Shown: positions 12,587 to 24,318 of the stretch, in pieces
Numbering within the stretch: the stretch's first letter is position 1
Layout: each line of letters starts with the position of its first letter
Assembly (NCBI GenBank): GCA_033065855.1
Contig: JAVXUO010003116.1
Coordinates: forward strand, 30,001-94,000
DNA: 64,000 nucleotides
Origin: Escallonia rubra
Lineage: Eukaryota; Streptophyta; Magnoliopsida; Escalloniales; Escalloniaceae
Reading direction: 5' to 3'
Made by a program: the position numbers and the translations under genes
Notes under the pieces: model-generated
The model's database searches: none
Seen by the model: the letters and a program-made list of their open reading frames with translations, nothing else
Told to the model about the DNA's origin: nothing

Positions 12587-15500
12587 CTAAGATAAATATT
12601 TACATGTACCATAACCTGAAGAAGACACACACCAAAGTCAAGTAAAAACTTGTGAACATCACCATTTCATATAACCAAAGTCATCATGTCCATACAAATT
12701 CGACAGTTTAAGACCCGGATAAACACAGAGCCAACTATTTTCTAAAACAGTTCGCTTGAAATGGCCACACATTGGGCGGCAAGCACAGACTCAGGCATTG
12801 GCCAATTGTCAGATAGACTTTTTTTTTTAAAACCCCAATTGGGGTATATTAGAACTGCAATTCATATATAGCCATCGGTATGGGGAATCGAACACGGGAC
12901 CTCGAGGTCACTCCTCGAGACCCCTTTCCATCTCCACCCCTTCAGTTTTGTCAGATAGATTTGGGCTCTCAGATCTTTTTAAAACGTGGCTTGGCACCAT
13001 GAAACTCAGCGCAAGTGTGACATAATGTGCAACAGACTTGGCATGCAAATACTTGGAAGAGAATTTCAGCTACTTGAGATGCCAAAGTCCCGGTACGACA
13101 TCGAGAGAGAAGGGATCGATTCCCGTCTAAGTTCGGGGAACGCTATCCCCAACAAGACCCAAATTACATTCCAACAGATCAAACAATTCGGGCTTTCAAG
13201 TTCAAACCGCTTATAAATCGAGTAAAGCATTTTTGTAGAGAAAAAGGAGGATTTGAGACTTACTTGGGTCAGAGGAAGAAAGAGAGCCAGTGCGGGAGAA
13301 ATCACAGTTGAAGTCATTGCGACCGCTGGTCTGGTAGAAAGTGTTCATGATAAATGACGCGTGGGCGCGGACAGTGTTGGGGTTGAAACAGGCTCCACCG
13401 GGCTGAATAGGCCTGCAATCGGCACCCTTGCTGCACACATAGTCAATGTTGGCCTGCAGTGCTGCATCTGTAGCCTCTGGCTTCGGCACACACCACTTCT
13501 TTCCGTTCGGTGCTGGCAATGCTGGTGTTGGTGTTGGTCCGATTGGCTGCAAGCACAAATTATTGGAAGTATGAGTTAAACCATGAAAGAAGCTAAAAAA
13601 TATGAAGGTTTAAAAGGCAATATAAGTTACGGCTTGGATGACCATTTGAGAACAGAACCGAGTCGTAAATCTTCCATTTTCCAACTTTCCTTTTCTCGTA
13701 CAAATATTGGTGCTAATGAATTGGAATCAACAATGGTCTTCAAAATTATGGTGAAGCACTTCACTAATAATGCATATGACAAGTCTGCCACACAATCAAC
13801 AAAAAGAAAAACAAAGGGAAACATATGCTCTTGTGGTTGCGGATGCTCTGTTTTAGATGCCATTTACGTTGCCTCTGATTTTTGTGTTCTTGTATAAATT
13901 ACCTTTGATTACCATTTCTCATTTTGTTCTAGGAAACACCAAATCCAAACACCATTCATGAACTCCTTCGGAATTCACAGCTCATTTCGTTAGATTAATG
14001 TGATGTGAAACGGTGCCCAAACAACATAGTATTGTTTTTATACTAAAGAGTAATATTGAATTACATCAGCGCTTCCCAACATCACGTATGATCATGTGAA
14101 ATGAGTGTCATTATTTTCGCAATTCTATAAAAGCTATCCAATCAAGTTAAAAAGAGAATCGTTTTTTACGCCTTAAGAAAACATAAAGATAAAACCAAAT
14201 AAATGGTATACGAAGGCCTTGAAGGGTTCCGATTTCAAAATATTGCAATCCATAAAAGGTCCTACGACCCAGCATAATGATGCATATGACAAGATCTAGG
14301 ATTCTTCATAGAGGAACCAACCAAAAGAAAATTTCAGTTAAAGGAGAAAAAGAACACAAAAGGTCAGACAAGATATAAATTAAAGAGACAATATCGGATT
14401 TGTTATTCTCAAAAAGGGTGTCAAGGACTCAACAAGCACATGATGAGCCAACTCCACTTGTTAGCTTTAGGAATTAGGGACAACGGTCGTCTAGTCCTTA
14501 AATTACTTAAGTACTCGGGGATAAGAAAACTCAAAAAACCCGAGAACAACTTCCTCCATAAAGGGAAAAATCTACATCTAGTTTTTTCCCCCCTTTTCGT
14601 ATAATTGTCACCGTATTAAGTTATAAACCGCTCTTGTCTGCGATCCTTGGATTTGACGCAATTTTGCATTGTTTCCACTCGGTTGTTACTTAGCTTGACA
14701 CTTCTAAACAATGACAACTCTATCGGTTTACTGCTTTCTTCCAATGCCATGTTAGCCACTGTTATTATCAGGGCCAACCATGTGCATGTACTTCGATAGA
14801 TATGGTAAAGCATTAAGTAAGATCTTTCTGCAAAGAACCGTTCTGAGTGCATTTATGTAGGAAGTTATAGCATAAAAAAAAAGTAGATGTTGCATTCCAA
14901 ATCCTAATGCGCTATACAAGGTAAAAATTAATGGACAATGCAGTTATTGCACTTTCAAATCTTTCCTTCCCCCTTTGTTTTTATTGAGAGCACATATTAT
15001 TTGAATAACCATTTGGCAGTATATAAATAATCTAACTCAAGGGACGAGTTCGATCCGGATCGCCTGGTATAACATACTTGTTACGATAAAAAAAAAACTT
15101 GAATCGATCGCTACATGAAGGAAAGGAAATTGTGCAAAAAGGGTCATTTATTAAGGAATTTGTACCTCTGCATTGCGCAAGATCCCAATGTCATAGACCT
15201 GGCTGAAATCGGGTCGGAACAGCCCGAAATTCTTCTCGGCCAACGAACCGGGCTTCATGTTCTCATTGAACAAGCCGAAAATGTAGGTCTCAAACTTCCT
15301 TCCAGGCATCAATGGCGTCCCAACACCCGAGCTAACCTTCCTCAACAGCCCGCCATTGTACGATACAGCATTCTCCACCGTGCACTGCGGCTCAAAGGTC
15401 TCCCCCATCGACGGCCACCCCGTCTCCGCCGCCACAATGTCGACGTCACCGTACCCCAGCTCCTTCATGGACACAAACACAGCATCCATCAGCATGTCAA

Positions 15501-16353
15501 ACATGTTGGTGTACGTCCTTTTAGAGTACCTGCATAACCGGCGAGCTCAGAAACTTTCTCTACAACAAGCGAGACGTAATAGCCCCAAATACTAAAAAAA
15601 AAAAAGCTTTTTCAATTGTTATCAAGGTGGGCGAAGTCGAAAGCCGTATAAGCTTCGGCATTGAAAGTACCTGTCAAAAACTCCCCTGTTTTTCCTGAAC
15701 AGAACGAAATTCTCGTTTTTCGGGGAATACCCGAAGTACGGGTACGGGTTAACCATGAAAGGGGATTTAGTCTCGCGCAAGAACTGCAGCATTGGCTTCA
15801 AAACACCCACATCCCATCCGGGTCGGAACCGGGCAAGGCTGGGCGGCTGCGAGGAAGCGAGTATGCCCAAGGAATGCGCCGTGGAGACCTTCACGTCGCG
15901 GATTCCGGACATCACCAGCGCGTGGTGGAGCGTCCTCATGGCGGACACGAGGTTGTCTATCAGATTCTGAGGCCCCCAGTGAAGGATCTCATTGCCGACC
16001 AGGATGTAATTGATCTTCGTCTGCGGGTAAAACGGCTTGATGTTGGCGGCGACCCAGCGGCGGGCGTCGCGGATGTTGGTCAGGCCGGGGATCTCGCCGT
16101 TTGGGACGGTGACGGTGACCAAGATTCCGGTGTTAGCGAAGGCCCTGAGGATGTCCGGATTGACGTCGAAGAGCTTGACTCTGTCTATGATGGTCTTGTC
16201 TTTCAAGAACTGGGCCACCGCGGCCGGCGGCGGGAGGTTGTTGCCGAGGGTGCCGTAGTTGACACCGATAGAGTGCACGTTCTGGACGAAAAGGGCAACA
16301 AGGAGGAAGATTGCAGTGCATGGAGATGGCCGGCTTCTCCTGAGCATCTCCAT
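12587..16353 (-). CDS. Glucan endo-1,3-beta-D-glucosidase, GH17 with C-terminal X8 (CBM43) domain
   Basis: Four exons join in frame: 16353-15671, 15529-15166, 13546-13264 and 12615-12587, giving 452 aa. All introns are GT-AG. Residues 1-28 are a signal peptide (basic start, FLLVALFV core), and the mature protein begins IGVNYG, the GH17 hallmark. The acid/base Glu is E122 in ILVGNE and the nucleophile is E263 in VAAETGWP. A Pro-rich linker (350-362) leads to the X8 domain, which starts at KKWCVPK and keeps its cysteines. The 29-bp last exon supplies YGTCKYLS and the stop, completing the usual X8 end. Such enzymes cut callose in the wall or at plasmodesmata. No hydrophobic GPI tail follows X8, so I infer a soluble secreted form. 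The start at 16353 was chosen over the Met at 16518 because only it places the signal peptide at the N-terminus. Intron 3 contains a SINE. Confidence 0.95.
12820..12950 (-). mobile_element. tRNA-derived SINE fragment in GH17 intron 3
   Basis: Read on the minus strand, the segment has an A-box-like ggggtggagatgg, a tRNA B-box-like GTGTTCGATTCCCC, and ends with 'ggggttttaaaaaaaa'. This is the order of RNA polymerase III promoter boxes and 3' tail expected for a plant SINE. Target-site duplications were not resolved. Confidence 0.6.
13547..15165 (-). other. Intron 2 of the GH17 gene, 1.6 kb
   Basis: Non-coding between the donor after Glu349 (GAG|GTACAA) and the acceptor CTTGCAG before Pro350. 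Open frames on either strand (13583-13897, 14616-14852) are unsupported. A short B-box-like 'gttcgatcc' near 15048 followed by an A-run may be a SINE scrap. Confidence 0.6.
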
Positions 16354-16826
16354 TTTTGGCTTAGCTTCTGGAATGGAAGAAACGGAAAGGTCTGTTATAA
16401 GGAGGATGGCTGTCAAAGGAGAAGGGAAGGGAGAAGATTTAGGGGCTAGAAAAGTGGGGGACGGTAGTTTTGTGGTGGAGAGGAGACGGGGGTGAAGGGT
16501 GTAATGGGGAAGGGTCAAAAGGAGAACAGTGGTGAGTGCTGAGCTGGGGGTTGTACGTTGGGGGTGTGAACATATGACCGTTGTCTGGGTCTGTCGGAGT
16601 TAAAGAAGTCAAAAAAGATTGGCCGGAAAAGATAAAGATGAATGGGGGGTTTTTGGGGTGTCGTGTAGGACGTGTAATTGATGCTGTACCCGCATGAATT
16701 GCTTGTAAACGCGTTGAGCGTCGATGGAAGCGACGGACAGGGGACACGGGGCTGCCTGGATTCGGGGGGGTTACAATACAAAGGGCTGGCGTGTGAGATA
16801 GAGAGACAGAAGAGAATAACGTAGCA
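16354..16826. promoter_or_regulatory. Presumed 5' leader and promoter of the GH17 gene
   Basis: Read on the minus strand, the region just upstream of the start is strongly C/T-rich, as in many plant 5' leaders. Open frames on both strands here come from that composition. No TATA box could be fixed. Confidence 0.3.
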
Positions 16827-16910
16827 GCTGCCGACTTACGAACAGCGCTACGTTAAAGCACTTTATTCGCTGCCCACTTACGAACAGTGCTACGTTAAAG
16901 CACTTTATTC
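16827..16910. repeat. 42-bp tandem duplication, two copies
   Basis: Units at 16827-16868 and 16869-16910 begin gctgcc(g/c)acttacgaacag and differ at two positions. The duplication is recent-looking and non-coding. Confidence 0.9.
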
Positions 16911-16969
16911 TGGACACTTCATCTAGGATGCAATGCCATTAGTTTCGAGCATTTAAAACTATATAATAT

Positions 16970-18560
16970 AATTACAGAAATTTAATAGAATATGAGTAGG
17001 ATTCAAGGAAGATCATTTATTCAAATGTTCTAGATAATTTGGGATACATTAAGGTAACGGAGTATCTGATATTTTTTTACTTTCTTACATGTTTGCCGAA
17101 ATATTTTGACAATTATTTTATCCGTTGGAGGGTTATCTTAGTTTCATTGTCAAAGTAATTATGATTTTTTATTGAAACGGTCTTTGTTTTGAAGTGATTG
17201 TTCTATGTGCTTTTGAACATGTACACTTATTTGGCAGATTAGGGCTAGACCATGATTGTTTTGTAAGGGTTAAGGAATTTGTGATCTTTCACACAAAAGA
17301 CCACAAACCCATGATGTGGAATTGATTTGTGCAGCAATCATGGGTGTTTTGGGATTTTAAGGACTCAATAATAACTTCCAATCATGGGTGTTTTGGGATT
17401 TCAAAGACTCAATAATAACTTTGGCGAGAAAACTCGTCAAAAACTTTCTAGTGCTGAAAATATTGAGACATGGGCAATGATTGTTCTTCAAATCTCTAGT
17501 TGAAATTCGTTATTGGTTGTTCTTCTGATATCTCGTCAAAATTCATTATTGTTTGTGCAACAGTAGATGAGGGTGAGATTGGGTCGTCAAAGGTCAATGT
17601 TAATGATGTTTTTGTCCATTTTACACCCGTGCTATAGTCGCCAACATCGTGAATCCGTTTCTGGTGCTGTCGTCATAGATGGCTAGTGAAGACGACGTAT
17701 AGAGGAAAGAGAGATTCGGGAAAAGTAAAAACTCGTAAGCTGAACTTTCCTCACAAAATTTATGTTGTTACATTCGTTGTAAACACGTTGGTATGGTTAT
17801 TTTTTTATTTATGGATCAGTTCGTCAGAGTATATGGCTTTTGATTTATGGATTAGTTCGTCAAAGTATGCGTGCCCGTATCTCGGATGCTACGCCACAAT
17901 TAAAACCATTAGATTAGATAACGAGGCTTTGATAGAACTAAGTAGGGGTTAAAGAAAGATTATTTATTCAAAGGTCCTAACTAGTTTTGGATATTGATAT
18001 GATTATTTTTTGACAATCATTATGTCTGCCAGAGGGTTAGGTTAGTTTGGTTGTGGAAGCAATTATGATTCTTTGCCGAAACAATATTTGTTTTGAAGTG
18101 ATTGTTCTGATGTTGTTGTTTTAAGGGTTAAGGAATCTGTGAAAGACCTAAAACCATGATGTTGGATTTGATTTGTAGCTTGTTTTGGAATTTCAAGTAA
18201 GGTCGACAAGAAAACTCGTCAAAAACTTCTAATGCAGGAAATATTGAGATATGGGCAATGGTTGTTCTTCAGATTTGAATTCATTATTGTTTGTTCTTCA
18301 TATTTCTCATCGAAATTCATTGTTGTTTGTGCAACGGTAGATAAGGGTGAGGTTGGGTCGTCAAAGGCCAGTGCTAATGATGTTTCTTACCATTTTTCAC
18401 CCCTAGGATAGCCGCTAACATCACGAACCAGATGCTGGTGCTATCGTCATAGATGGCTCGTGAAGACGATGTACAGAGGAAAGAGAAATTCGGAAAAAGC
18501 AAAACTCATAAGCTGAATTTACCTCACAAAATCTTTGTTGTTGCATTTGATAGAAAAAAT
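16970..18560. repeat. Two diverged direct copies of an AT-rich repeat
   Basis: Copy 1 (about 16970-17790) and copy 2 (about 17945-18560) share ordered landmarks: 'atttattcaaa', 'gagggtta', 'ttttgaagtgattgttct', 'gatgtggaattgattt', 'ggttgggtcgtcaaagg(t/c)ca' and 'agaggaaagagag/aattcgg'. The last landmark recurs again near 22752. The open frame 17686-17952 falls inside the repeat and is not a gene candidate. Confidence 0.7.
17335..17422. repeat. 44-bp tandem duplication
   Basis: Units at 17335-17378 and 17379-17422 begin caatcatgggtgttttggga and end in aataataactt, with few differences. They lie inside the first copy of the larger repeat. Confidence 0.85.
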
Positions 18561-20660
18561 ATAGTGCATCTACGTCCCAGTAAGAAATAGCAGTGCGTTG
18601 GAGTGTTCTCCTGTCGTCCTCCGTGGGCGATCCCAATTCTACCCTTTAGGTTTACTTCATTTTTGCTATATTGTATGCAAAATGACGACTATACCTTTTC
18701 ATTACATTTTATCCCATGGTATTCTCATTATAACAACACTTTCTCAAAGTTAATTTTTGCATATCGCAACGACTCGCTGACATGTGAAAATGACTGAGTT
18801 TAATATACACTTTACTAATTTTTATAGTAGGTTTAAAGATATTTGGTACTTTTTTGGTATCGATGTGGTTGCATGTAAATGTGTGCATTTCTGCTTAATA
18901 AAATGACGTTGTTGGCCTAAGAGGTGGAGTTCAAGTATGATGTAGTTATCAATTTCAAGAACATATTATAACCACAACCAAACAACGAACGTTACATTAG
19001 AAACATTCATTTTTTTTTTTGTGTGGTTGGACGGTAAAGGGTATTCTCTAGTCAGTTTTAACTTTAACCGAACCTACGTCCCCTCTCTGGACGATCTTAA
19101 AGGGGCACCCTCCACATCGATCTGGTGAAATTTAACGGAGTATTTTTTTTTTCTTTGAATGCTAGCTTCAAAGTTTGAACCCAGGAAATCAAGGAAAAGA
19201 GAACTTCTCGGTACATTAGTATATTCTTGGATCAAATACACGTAGGTACCCTGAAACTTCACTTGAGGGTCCCAAAGTTTAATTTTTACACATAAGGGTC
19301 TGCAACTACAAATTTGCAATAAGTAAGTACATCCGTCCAAATTCCTAACGATCTAACCATTTCCGTCAGGGGTAAAATTGTCCGGACATGTATAATTTTT
19401 TTTTCTCTTCTCTTCTTCAACTTTTCTCTTATCTTCTTCTTTAATTTCTTTTTACTTCTTCTTCTTCAAATTTTCACTCATCTCCTCCTACCCAGTTCGG
19501 CACTTATCCAAGCCCCACCAACGATCTAGCATACACCAAGAAGCCAAATCACCTAAATCAGCATCAACGCAGTCAAACCACCACCATACCATCTCATCTC
19601 ATCAGATCACCATCACCGCCGGCGCCGTCTCCTCACATCACCACTGGTGCCAATACCACAACCACCATGGTGCACTAACATATTCGCCATCAATAATCGG
19701 CGCAACATCATCGCCAGGGACCACAAGTTGGCCGGAGCTCCATCACCTGACCCACCGTGCAAACCCATCGCCAAGGCCCACCAGATCGGCGATATCTCAC
19801 CGGCCAGACCCATCGCCAAGGCCCACCAGATCGGCGGTATCTCACTGGGTTTGTTGACCAGTTGATGGTTTCGGTACCAAAAGTCGAAGGGACGGACTAC
19901 AGAGGATCGGAGCAGCCAAATATGTTAGATCGTGTCCCTGTTGGCTCACGACGGGTCTACACCGGTGGAGATCCGGCCGATTTTAGCTTTAATGCGATGG
20001 TGGTAGTGCTGGGGTGCACCGGCGACGGCTTGTTCTTGGTTTTGGGAATGGGTCTCTGAAGAAGAAGAAGTGCAAAATTACAAAAGAGAAGAAAATTGGG
20101 AATGAATTCGGGCGGGTGTGAGACTGGGATGAGGTCGGGATTCTGGAAATTGGGAATGGCCTCGGTGGCCATTTGAACTTTGAGGATTGGGGTTTCTAGT
20201 GGTTGCATTAAGATGGGTAATTGTCTCCATACAAGGGCTCAGCTATAGAGATCCATACGAGGTGGTTCTGGGAATTTGGCCAGAGATGAGATTCTTACAA
20301 TGGATTAGGGTTCCAAAAATCAAGGAGTTTTACAATAAAAAACCGAATATGGAAATCCAAAAATGCCCCTGACGGAAAGGGCTAGATCGTTAGGAATTTG
20401 GACGGATGTACTTACTTATTACAAATTTGTAGTTGCAGACCCTTACGTGTAAAAATTAAACTTTGGTACCCTCAAGTGAGACTTTGTGGTAGTTTCAGGG
20501 TACCTACGTGTATTTGACCCTATATTCTTACATAAACTCTGTTGGATGATATGATCTTCTAATTAGTAGAATATATAACTTGAGAGTGTAACACTACTAA
20601 TATAAACCTTAAGGGATTGGTGTGAAATTGAACTTTTCTTCCCTGGAAAAAATTGGAATA
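18430..20660. repeat. Dispersed repeat copy, split by a Mutator-like insertion
   Basis: 18430-19228 and 20521-20660 together align with 22735-23450. Shared blocks include 'gtgttctcc(t)gtc', 'gttgttggcctaagaggtgg', and at the far end 'ccttaagggattg(g/a)tgt'. The element at 19229-20520 interrupts this copy only. The copy boundaries are approximate. Confidence 0.7.
19229..20520. mobile_element. Mutator-like (MULE) non-autonomous element, 9-bp TSD
   Basis: The element has long terminal inverted repeats of about 150 bp. The left end, GGATCAAATACACGTAGGTA, pairs with the right end (reverse complement GGGTCAAATACACGTAGGTA) and the match continues through the 'ccgtccaaattcctaacgat' block. Perfect 9-bp duplications TATATTCTT flank it at 19220-19228 and 20521-20529. 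Nine-base duplications with long inverted repeats are the Mutator signature. The 1.29-kb body encodes no transposase. Its core (about 19600-20200) is GC-richer and contains a direct duplication near 19770-19850, as in elements that have captured host sequence. Confidence 0.9.
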
Positions 20661-21239
20661 CGAATGTGAATTTCAACCGCTTTTATATCTCTAAATGACA
20701 AATAAGGTAGAGGAAAACATTTGTAAATGATTATCTTGCTTTACTTGTTCAGTTGCACTGGGTTCTGTTTTGTCCTTTTATGTAACTTTGACTTTGAAAT
20801 CTATATCTATTTATACTACCTATAAAAGTATGAATGTTATAAATCATTTCTGGACGATTATATCATCAATTAATTACACCAATAACAATTATACCCTCTA
20901 TTTATGACTCCTTTTTAAATTTGGTTAAAATTAAATGAGCATTGGATAATGAACATGTTCTAAACATTGGGAAATGAAAAATCTCACGACAAAGAAAAAT
21001 AAAAACAAAGAAATTCATTTATTACTCCCTTTCTAATTTGGTTGAAATGAAATAAACATTGGATAATGAATGTTCTCTAAATCGCTGTTTCAAACAGCGA
21101 TTTTTACTTTGAAAACATGGTTTCAAATAGCGATTTCTACTTTAAAGTTGTGATTTCAAACAGCGATTTTCAAAAGTGTAGTACGCGGGTAAATAAGTTT
21201 CAAAATGGAATAAGTTGGTAATTAAGTTTTAAATTAGTA
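20661..21239. repeat. AT-rich region with internal direct repeat and half of a foldback MITE
   Basis: A roughly 55-bp block containing 'cattggataatgaa' occurs near 20905-20960 and again near 21025-21075. From about 21150 the sequence (gattttcaaaagtg..gggtaaataag) matches the right arm of the foldback element at 1527-1869, and this continues after the Stowaway insertion as far as 'gcgaaaactc' at 21628. Confidence 0.55.
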
Positions 21240-21607
21240 CTCCCTCCGTCCCTTTTTAAGTGATCCATTTTATTTCGCACGTAGATTAAGAATTCAGGTT
21301 ATATATTGTGTGTCTTTTCCATTTTACCCTTTAGAGAGAGGGGAAGAGAGTGGGCTATGAGAGAGAAAATTGGTTGGTAGAGTGTTAAATGTGGTGAGAG
21401 AAATATAATAAAAAAGTGTAAAGTGGTGGGCCATGAGAGAGAAAATGAGTTGGTAGAGAATTAAATGTGGTGAGAGAAATAAAATAAAAAAATGATAAAA
21501 GGGTAAATATGTAAAAATACTTATAGAATCTTTCCTAATTTGAAAGTTATCACTTTTTGTGACGGTCCAAAAAGGAAATATGATCACTTTTTACGGGACG
21601 GAGAGAG
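21240..21607. mobile_element. Stowaway-type (Tc1/mariner) MITE
   Basis: The left end CTCCCTCCGTCCC and the right end (reverse complement CTCTCTCCGTCCC) are the classical Stowaway termini. The flanking TA dinucleotides at 21238-21239 and 21608-21609 are the target duplication. The element is 368 bp and non-coding. The frame 21324-21587 on the minus strand lies wholly inside it. It is inserted within an older foldback element. Confidence 0.85.
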
Positions 21608-21628
21608 TATTATTTAGGGCGAAAACTC

Positions 21629-22734
21629 CTGATATAAACCTGCATATTTTGGCTAAAAACCTTCTAGTAGTGACCTCATTAACCGCATGAACCTGAACCC
21701 ACGCAACTTGGAAGGGTTTCCTTTCTTTTGATGCATGTTCCGCTAGCAAATTGATTCAATCACTATGGTCTCATACATACTCTGTTTCAATTGATTCGAT
21801 TTTTTTTTTAACTTCTCATTTTGTTCTCTTCAATTCGAGTCTAATATTCAGTCATTTTTTAAGTTGTTTGAGATTTTCAACTTGAATTACTTTGTATATG
21901 TGTGTTTACGTTTCTGCCACATTACTTTTTAGAATGTTATGAGTGGCACCAATTACTGTAAGCCGTAGGCCGCTAGTAGGTGTAACCCACGTGTAAACAC
22001 TACTTATGTAACTTGTTGATGTCTAATCCATTTATTGGCAATAATTAAGTAACTATTCTTGCGAGCCATGTCACATGTATGTGACACTTATGTTTCCAAC
22101 TTACCCACGTGGATTGAAATGTGGGCTAGCTCAGTGGGATGAGTTAGAGACCGCGATCTTATTTTTTAAACCTGGTTTCACGTGTTAGTGATGATATGTG
22201 TGACCTTATTTTGAATTGACTCTCTAATGTCTGTCTCTGTACCAAAATATCTTTTGGCATTTAGAAATTCTTTTGTGTTTCTGTTTCGCTAAAAATTCTG
22301 TATGTCCGCAATTTCGTTTCTCAGACAGTTTTGTATCCTTTTGGTTGGCCCGTTGAGCGATCTTACTGGGCATTTGGCTCACTCACTTATTGTTTTCCTT
22401 TCAGGTGATCAGTAGGTGCGATTGGATTAAAGGGCTAGCTGTGTGACTAAAAGCTAGTGTTTTTTTTATTTTTTATCTCAGAGTCAGTATTAGCATTTTT
22501 AGATATAATAATTAAGATAAATTGAATTTTTTTATATTTTATTATGGAACTCCGTGCTGGAGTAATTTGGATTATGTAGATGCTTTAGGCCGCTATGGCA
22601 TTTATTGATGTATCTTTAGAATTGATTAATAGATGCTCTGAATGACCATTTGAGAGACTTTTTTGACATTTTAAGGTTTTTTTTTTTACTTTGTTTATTT
22701 GATATTAACGCTCCGAAAATTCGGGGAGTTACAG
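21629..22734. other. Intergenic, possible SINE-like segment
   Basis: GTGGGCTAGCTCAGTGGGAT at 22121-22140 resembles a tRNA A box, and 'acctggtttcacg' some 40 bp later could be a decayed B box. It does not fold as a functional tRNA by eye. No other feature was recognised. Confidence 0.3.
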
Positions 22735-23450
22735 ATGGCTAGTGAAGGCGACATATAGAGGAAAGAGAGATTCGGGAAAAGTAAAACTCGTAAGCTGAAC
22801 TTTACCTCACAAAATCTCTGTTGTTACATTCGATAGAATTTTTTTTAGTGTATCTACTTGCTGATATAAACAGCAGCGCATTTGAGTGTTCTCCGTCATC
22901 TTTCGTGGGCGATCACAATTATACCCTTTAAGTTTACTTCATTTTTGCTATATTCTCGTATGCAAAACGACGACTATACATTTCCCTTATATTTTATCCC
23001 TTGGTTTTCTCAAAATAACAACACTTCCTCAAAGTTTTGCATATCACAAAGACTCGTTGATATGTGAAAATGACTGGGTATATTATACACTTTACTAATT
23101 TTTAAAGTAGGTTCAAGATATTTGGTATCTTTTTGTTGGTGCTGTGGTTGCATGTAAATATGTGCATTTCTGCTTAATAAAATAACGTTGTTGGCCTAAG
23201 AGGTGGAGTTCAAGAAACATTCATGCCTTTTTTTTTTGTTGATGGTAAAGGTTATCCTCTGGTCAGTTTTACCGTCAATTGAAACTATGTCTTCTCATCA
23301 GACAATCTTAAAAAAGCATTCTCGATATCGATATGGTGCACTTAGGGGTGTATTTTCTAATTACTAGAATATAACTTGAAAGTGTAACACTTCTAATATC
23401 AACCTTAAGGGATTGATGTAAAATTGAACTTTTCTTCCCTGGAGATAACT
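22735..23450. repeat. Uninterrupted paralogue of the 18430-20660 repeat
   Basis: It shares the ordered landmarks described for the first copy, including 'agaggaaagagagattcgg', 'gtgttctccgtc', 'gttgttggcctaagaggtgg' and 'ccttaagggattgatgt', but lacks the Mutator-like insertion. It is non-coding. Confidence 0.7.
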
Positions 23451-23451
23451 A

Positions 23452-23600
23452 GGGGTGGCAATGTGCGGGTTGGGTAGGGTTGGGTCAAAGAATTATGGGT
23501 CAGATATGGGTTGGGTTAGAAACGGGTCCAGCATGCCTTGGGTTGGTGCGGGTTGGGTAAAAAATGGGTCAGTCATTCAGACCCGACCCAACTCATTAGT
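23452..23600 (+). mobile_element. Fragment of hAT-type MITE
   Basis: It begins TAGGGGTGGCAAT and continues with repeated 'gggttgggt' motifs, ending near 'cagacccgacccaact', which is their inverted form. Such ends are common on plant hAT MITEs. The right terminus and a target duplication were not found. Confidence 0.4.
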
Positions 23601-24310
23601 TTTTTTTTTTGTGATCTTCTCCCTTTTTTCCCTGTGCAATTGATACTGTTATCATGAAGGTATTTCCATCCCGTTATATTACAAATTAACAAAAAACTAG
23701 TTAACACCTATTGCAAACTAAAACTACTAAAAGGGAAAACATTACTTTTACATAGTTAAAGTTTCATGAAACCCAAAACACATGACAATCTTTACATTTG
23801 CAACCACACAACTACATATTTCAATGAATCTGCATGGCCACTGCAGAAGAAATCTGAGCAGGAGAAATGTCTCCCAAACAACACAATATATATAAATAGT
23901 CCTAGGAAAAATTAAAAGAGCTAAACCCATAGAAAGTTCATAAGAATATGCTCTCTATATAAAATAACACATGTACCGCTTTGATTGCTTTGAATTTTCT
24001 TTTCACATGCCATCCTTTATTTTCTTTTTCTATTTTTCTATAACATAAACAACACCCCACCTACCCACCCAACCGAGAAAGCTAATGCAAGACAAGTAAC
24101 TTCGTCTTTTACATCGTTTTTTTAATCCCCAACCATCATCTTTTTAGTTGTATTAAGTTAGCGCGCCAAAGAGGCAAACCCCTGTAAATGTTAGTGTGTG
24201 TGTGTGTGTGTGGACGCACGCGCACACATATATAGAACTGTTAAGGGGTGATATGGGTGGCCGAGGGTAAATGGTGATAGGTTTGTTAGTGGGGGCTATG
24301 AATTCTTGTG
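23601..24310. other. Intergenic, no gene seen
   Basis: AT-rich, with a (TG)n microsatellite at about 24192-24212 followed by an alternating purine/pyrimidine run (acgcacgcgcacac). Nothing coding was recognised. Confidence 0.5.
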
Positions 24311-24318
24311 GTTGTAAT

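Noticed and set aside
15040-15100. SINE in GH17 intron 2 (gttcgatcc followed by an A-run)
   Set aside because: Only a single B-box-like motif and an A-run, with no A box or duplication found.
15115-15537. 140-aa plus-strand open frame
   Set aside because: Antisense shadow of GH17 exon 2.
15661-16449. 262-aa plus-strand open frame
   Set aside because: It lies exactly antisense to GH17 exon 1. The GC-rich coding strand keeps the opposite frame open, and the predicted peptide has no family features.
16351-16518. Alternative upstream start of the GH17 protein at 16518
   Set aside because: It would place 55 Pro/Ser/Leu-rich residues before the signal peptide. The Met at 16353 directly precedes a normal signal sequence.
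22121-22200. Possible tRNA gene
   Set aside because: Only the A-box-like part is good. The B box is degenerate, and no acceptor stem or anticodon arm could be paired by eye. At best a SINE.
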